DNA from: Athripsodes cinereus
Lineage: Eukaryota; Arthropoda; Insecta; Trichoptera; Leptoceridae
NCBI GenBank assembly: GCA_947579605.1
Contig: OX388307.1
Coordinates: 13,617,237-13,681,236 of the forward strand
Direction: 5' to 3'
DNA length: 64,000 nucleotides
Part shown: in pieces, positions 61,464 through 64,000 of the stretch
Position numbering within the stretch: the first letter of the stretch is position 1
How the letters are laid out: the number at the start of each line of letters is the position of its first letter
The notes under the pieces: model-generated
Database searches by the model: none
What the model saw: only the letters and a program-made list of their open reading frames with translations
Told to the model about the DNA's origin: nothing
Position numbers and translations under genes: made by a program

Positions 61464-62462
61464 GAATGTTTATTTGATTATATCTCTTGCGAGATAATGT
61501 CTTCCACTCTTATCATCATTGATGACTATCCTATAAAAGGCAGGCATTTAATATTTAAAATTCAATGTTTATTTCATTATATCTCTTGCGAGATAATGTC
61601 TTCCACTCTTTTCATCATTGATGACTATCCTATAAAAGGCAGGCATTTAATATTTAAAATTCAATGTTTATTTCATTATATCTCTTGCGAGATAATATCT
61701 TCCACTCTTTTCATCATTGATGACTATCCTATAAAAGGCAGGCATTTAATATTTAAAATTCAATGTTTATTTCATTATATCTCTTGCGAGATAATGTCTT
61801 CCACTCTTTTCATCATTGATGACTATCCTATAAAAGGCAGGCATTTAATATTTAAAATTCAATGCTTATTTCATTATATCTCTTGCGAGATAATGTCTTC
61901 CACTCTTTTCATCATTGATGACTATCCTATAAAAGGCAGGCATTTAATATTTAAAATTCAACGTTTATTTCATTACATCTCTTGCGAGATAATGTCTTCC
62001 ACTCTTTTCATCATTGATGACTATCCTATAAAAGGCAGGCATTTAATATTTAAAATTCAATGTTTATTTCATTATATCTCTTGCGAGATAATGTCTTCCA
62101 CTCTTTTCATCATTGATGACTATCCTATAAAAGGCAGGCATTTAATATTTAAAATTCAATGCTTATTTCATTATATCTCTTGCGAGATAATGTCTTCCAC
62201 TCTTTTCATCATTGATGACTATCCTATAAAAGGCAGGCATTTAATATTTAAAATTCAATGTTTATTTCATTACATCTCTTGCGAGATAATGTCTTCCACT
62301 CTTTTCATCATTGATGACTATCCTATAAAAGGCAGGCATTTAATATTTAAAATTCAATGTTTATTTCATTATATCTCTTGCGAGATAATGTCTTCCACTC
62401 TTTTCATCATTGATGACTATCCTATAAAAGGCAGGCATTTAATATTTAAAATTCAACGTTTA
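61464..62462. repeat. 99-bp minisatellite, ten copies, derived from Repeat B
   Basis: The unit runs TATCTCTTGCGAGATAATGT, CTTCCACTCTTTTCATCATT, GATGACTATCCTATAAAAGG, CAGGCATTTAATATTTAAAA and TTCAATGTTTATTTCATTA. Ten units lie head to tail with very few substitutions (for example CAATG/CAACG). As 99 is divisible by three, one frame stays open for 324 residues (61497-62471) as 33-residue repeats with core IIDDYPIKGRHLIFKI. This is a by-product of the array; no start context, domain or composition supports a gene. The CCACTCTT...CCTRTAAAAGGCAGG part matches Repeat B (59072-59116) with nearly equal spacing. Confidence 0.93.
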
Positions 62463-63453
62463 GGTAGCTAGGTATGTAATATAATCACATATCCAGCGAA
62501 TGACTCGCATTAAGTTACACAGAGTTAATTTACTGACTATTATTCGTATACTTGTAGGTATAGAAAGTCGTACGTTTTGATTTAATTATGTCATTTTTAT
62601 TTTAAAATAAGATATGTACACGTATATTTGATAGATACAAGAAACTAGAATCAGTGAGAATTGTGTCGAAATCATATGAATATTTAAATTTGCGTACTCT
62701 TTAGTAGTTCAGCTTATTATAAATACAAATCACAAGTTCTGTGTTGCATCTATTTTGAAATCAATACTAGATAAATGGATGATCTAAGGTGAAGAATAGA
62801 TAGAAACTATGTATGTATTGTGAAGGCTAAGCATCTCGTATTATAAAACTGAAAACTGATGTATTTTTAAATAAATTTATTATAGAGTTGTATGAAAACA
62901 CAAGAGATAAATTCGAATGAATTAATCAATCAGAAAAATAGATATACTCACATTAATTCTAATACAGGTGTAATGACATTTTACGTAGTATGTAATAACT
63001 ATTTAAATTCGTTCATCACTTTGTTTCTTTGTATAAATCCTTTATACGAATAGAATTATGGGCTTAGCGAATTTGAGGTACCTACTCTAGTGAAATTTAT
63101 TGCATCGATTTTTTTCAACATGTTATAATGCAATATTCTCTAGTTGACAGAAGTTAACAAAATAATCATAATAAAAAGAAACCGATACATTTTTTAACCT
63201 GAATTGCTTTTTTTCAATGTTGAGGATCGTGACCTAACAGTTTTTGACTTCATTTGCCTCTACTACATAATTGATCATTATTTTCTTGTCCTCTTGACAT
63301 ACCAACATGAAAAGATTTATCATCACTCAAGGGACAAAAGGAAGAAGACGATTTCTTCCAAGGTAGATAGACCAAATTATTTATTTATTTATTCATCTTT
63401 TTAAAATCAACATAAACAAAAAAATTACACAATCTGCAATTACAAAACATAAA
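62463..63453. other. AT-rich DNA, nothing recognised
   Basis: No exon, RNA gene or bounded repeat was seen. Confidence 0.45.
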
Positions 63454-63584
63454 ATACTATACTATTATACTATACCCTCACGCCGTGTCCCAAGTAGGGT
63501 AGGCAAAGAGAACGGAACAGATCTATCTTTACACACTTCCTTCGCTTCCTCCACATTCATACAGTTTCTCATACACGCACGTCG
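63454..63584 (-). mobile_element. RTE-like LINE, extreme 3' end
   Basis: On the minus strand it reads CGTGCGTGTATGAGAAACTG, AATGTGGAGGAAGCGAAGGA, AAAGATAGATCTGTTCCGTT, TGCCTACC and GGGACACGGCGTGAGGGTAT, then a TATAG/TATAA tail (63454-63475). It matches the ends of the 4.7 and 51.3 kb copies and is strongly 5' truncated. Confidence 0.85.
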
Positions 63585-64000
63585 TTAAACATAAAATTAA
63601 CCAATAATATTAAACAAAAAACATGCTAACATAACCACATGCATTACACTCTATCAACAAATACATATAGGCACACACTTATAGTTAAATTAGGTCTGTT
63701 ATTGGTTCAATAGTGGTTGAATATTTTCCTGAATAGAGCTGGGTTAAATAGTACTATTTTTATATTTTCAGTGATGTTAATTTATTCCGAGGTTCGTGTA
63801 GGTATATTTATTCTCATGTATATGAGATACTCACGGTTGATTGGTTATTTTAATTACATTTTGACCTATTTCCAATTTATTTTGTTAGATTAATGAAAAA
63901 TAAGTACAAAGTGATTGTAGATACAGAGTTATTATTATTCTTATAAATATTATTACTTCATTGAATATGTATATATTCGTAAAATTTTGAGAGTCTATAG
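63585..64000. other. AT-rich DNA, nothing recognised
   Basis: No supportable feature was seen up to the window end. Confidence 0.45.

Noticed and set aside
61464..62462. CRISPR array
   Set aside because: The units are contiguous with no unique spacers, and the genome is that of an insect.
61497..62471. 324-residue open frame of ten 33-residue repeats
   Set aside because: It is produced by a 99-bp DNA satellite whose unit is a multiple of three, is related to a non-coding dispersed repeat, and has no promoter, splice or domain evidence.

Overview
The window reads as AT-rich nuclear DNA of an insect, most probably a moth or butterfly. The evidence is one recognisable arthropod-type gene split by very long introns, dense retroelement and MITE debris, and very frequent TACCTAC/GTAGGTA words of the kind common in lepidopteran introns. 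The order-level call is inference; no mitochondrial, rRNA or complete tRNA gene is present to settle it.

The only host gene I can support is a synaptotagmin-7 (Syt7) orthologue on the minus strand. Five internal coding exons are visible, in transcript order: a Gly/Ala/Pro-rich linker exon (49499-49697), the start of C2A (22766-22909), two further C2A exons (12163-12339 and 11151-11231), and the C2A end plus C2B start (7768-7936). Their reading phases match at every junction and all have GT/AG splice sites. Introns are 26.6 kb, 10.4 kb, 0.9 kb, 3.2 kb and more than 7.7 kb. The 5' exons (N-terminus, membrane anchor) and the rest of C2B were not found and probably lie outside the window, to the right and left respectively.

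Nearly everything else is repeat. Retroelements: several RTE-like LINE 3' ends (4.7, 10.4, 13-14.5, 18.0, 25.4, 32.4-33.1, 51.3 and 63.5 kb), a tRNA-derived SINE here called SINE-A (full copies at 4.4 and 20.0 kb, 3' fragments at 1.5, 25.1 and 38.3 kb), and a very abundant dispersed sequence here called Repeat B (about a dozen copies or fragments). DNA transposons: a non-autonomous hAT with a perfect 8-bp target duplication (1.06-1.67 kb), a TIR element at 2.1-2.5 kb, a broken mariner of apparent DD41D type with both terminal repeats and TA flanks (38.9-39.8 kb), and a foldback MITE family at 18.5 and 34.8 kb. Large palindromes lie at 15.9-16.7, 38.2-38.8 and 52.9-53.1 kb. Two coding-length minisatellites (54 bp x 5 and 99 bp x 10) make long but probably meaningless open frames; the 99-bp unit looks derived from Repeat B.

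No convincing new multi-gene system was found. The most useful leads are the nested 573-bp insert with a 14-bp duplication inside a LINE, the satellite born from Repeat B, the palindromes carrying hammerhead-like core motifs, and the CAGCAG tandem acceptor of the Syt7 C2A exon.
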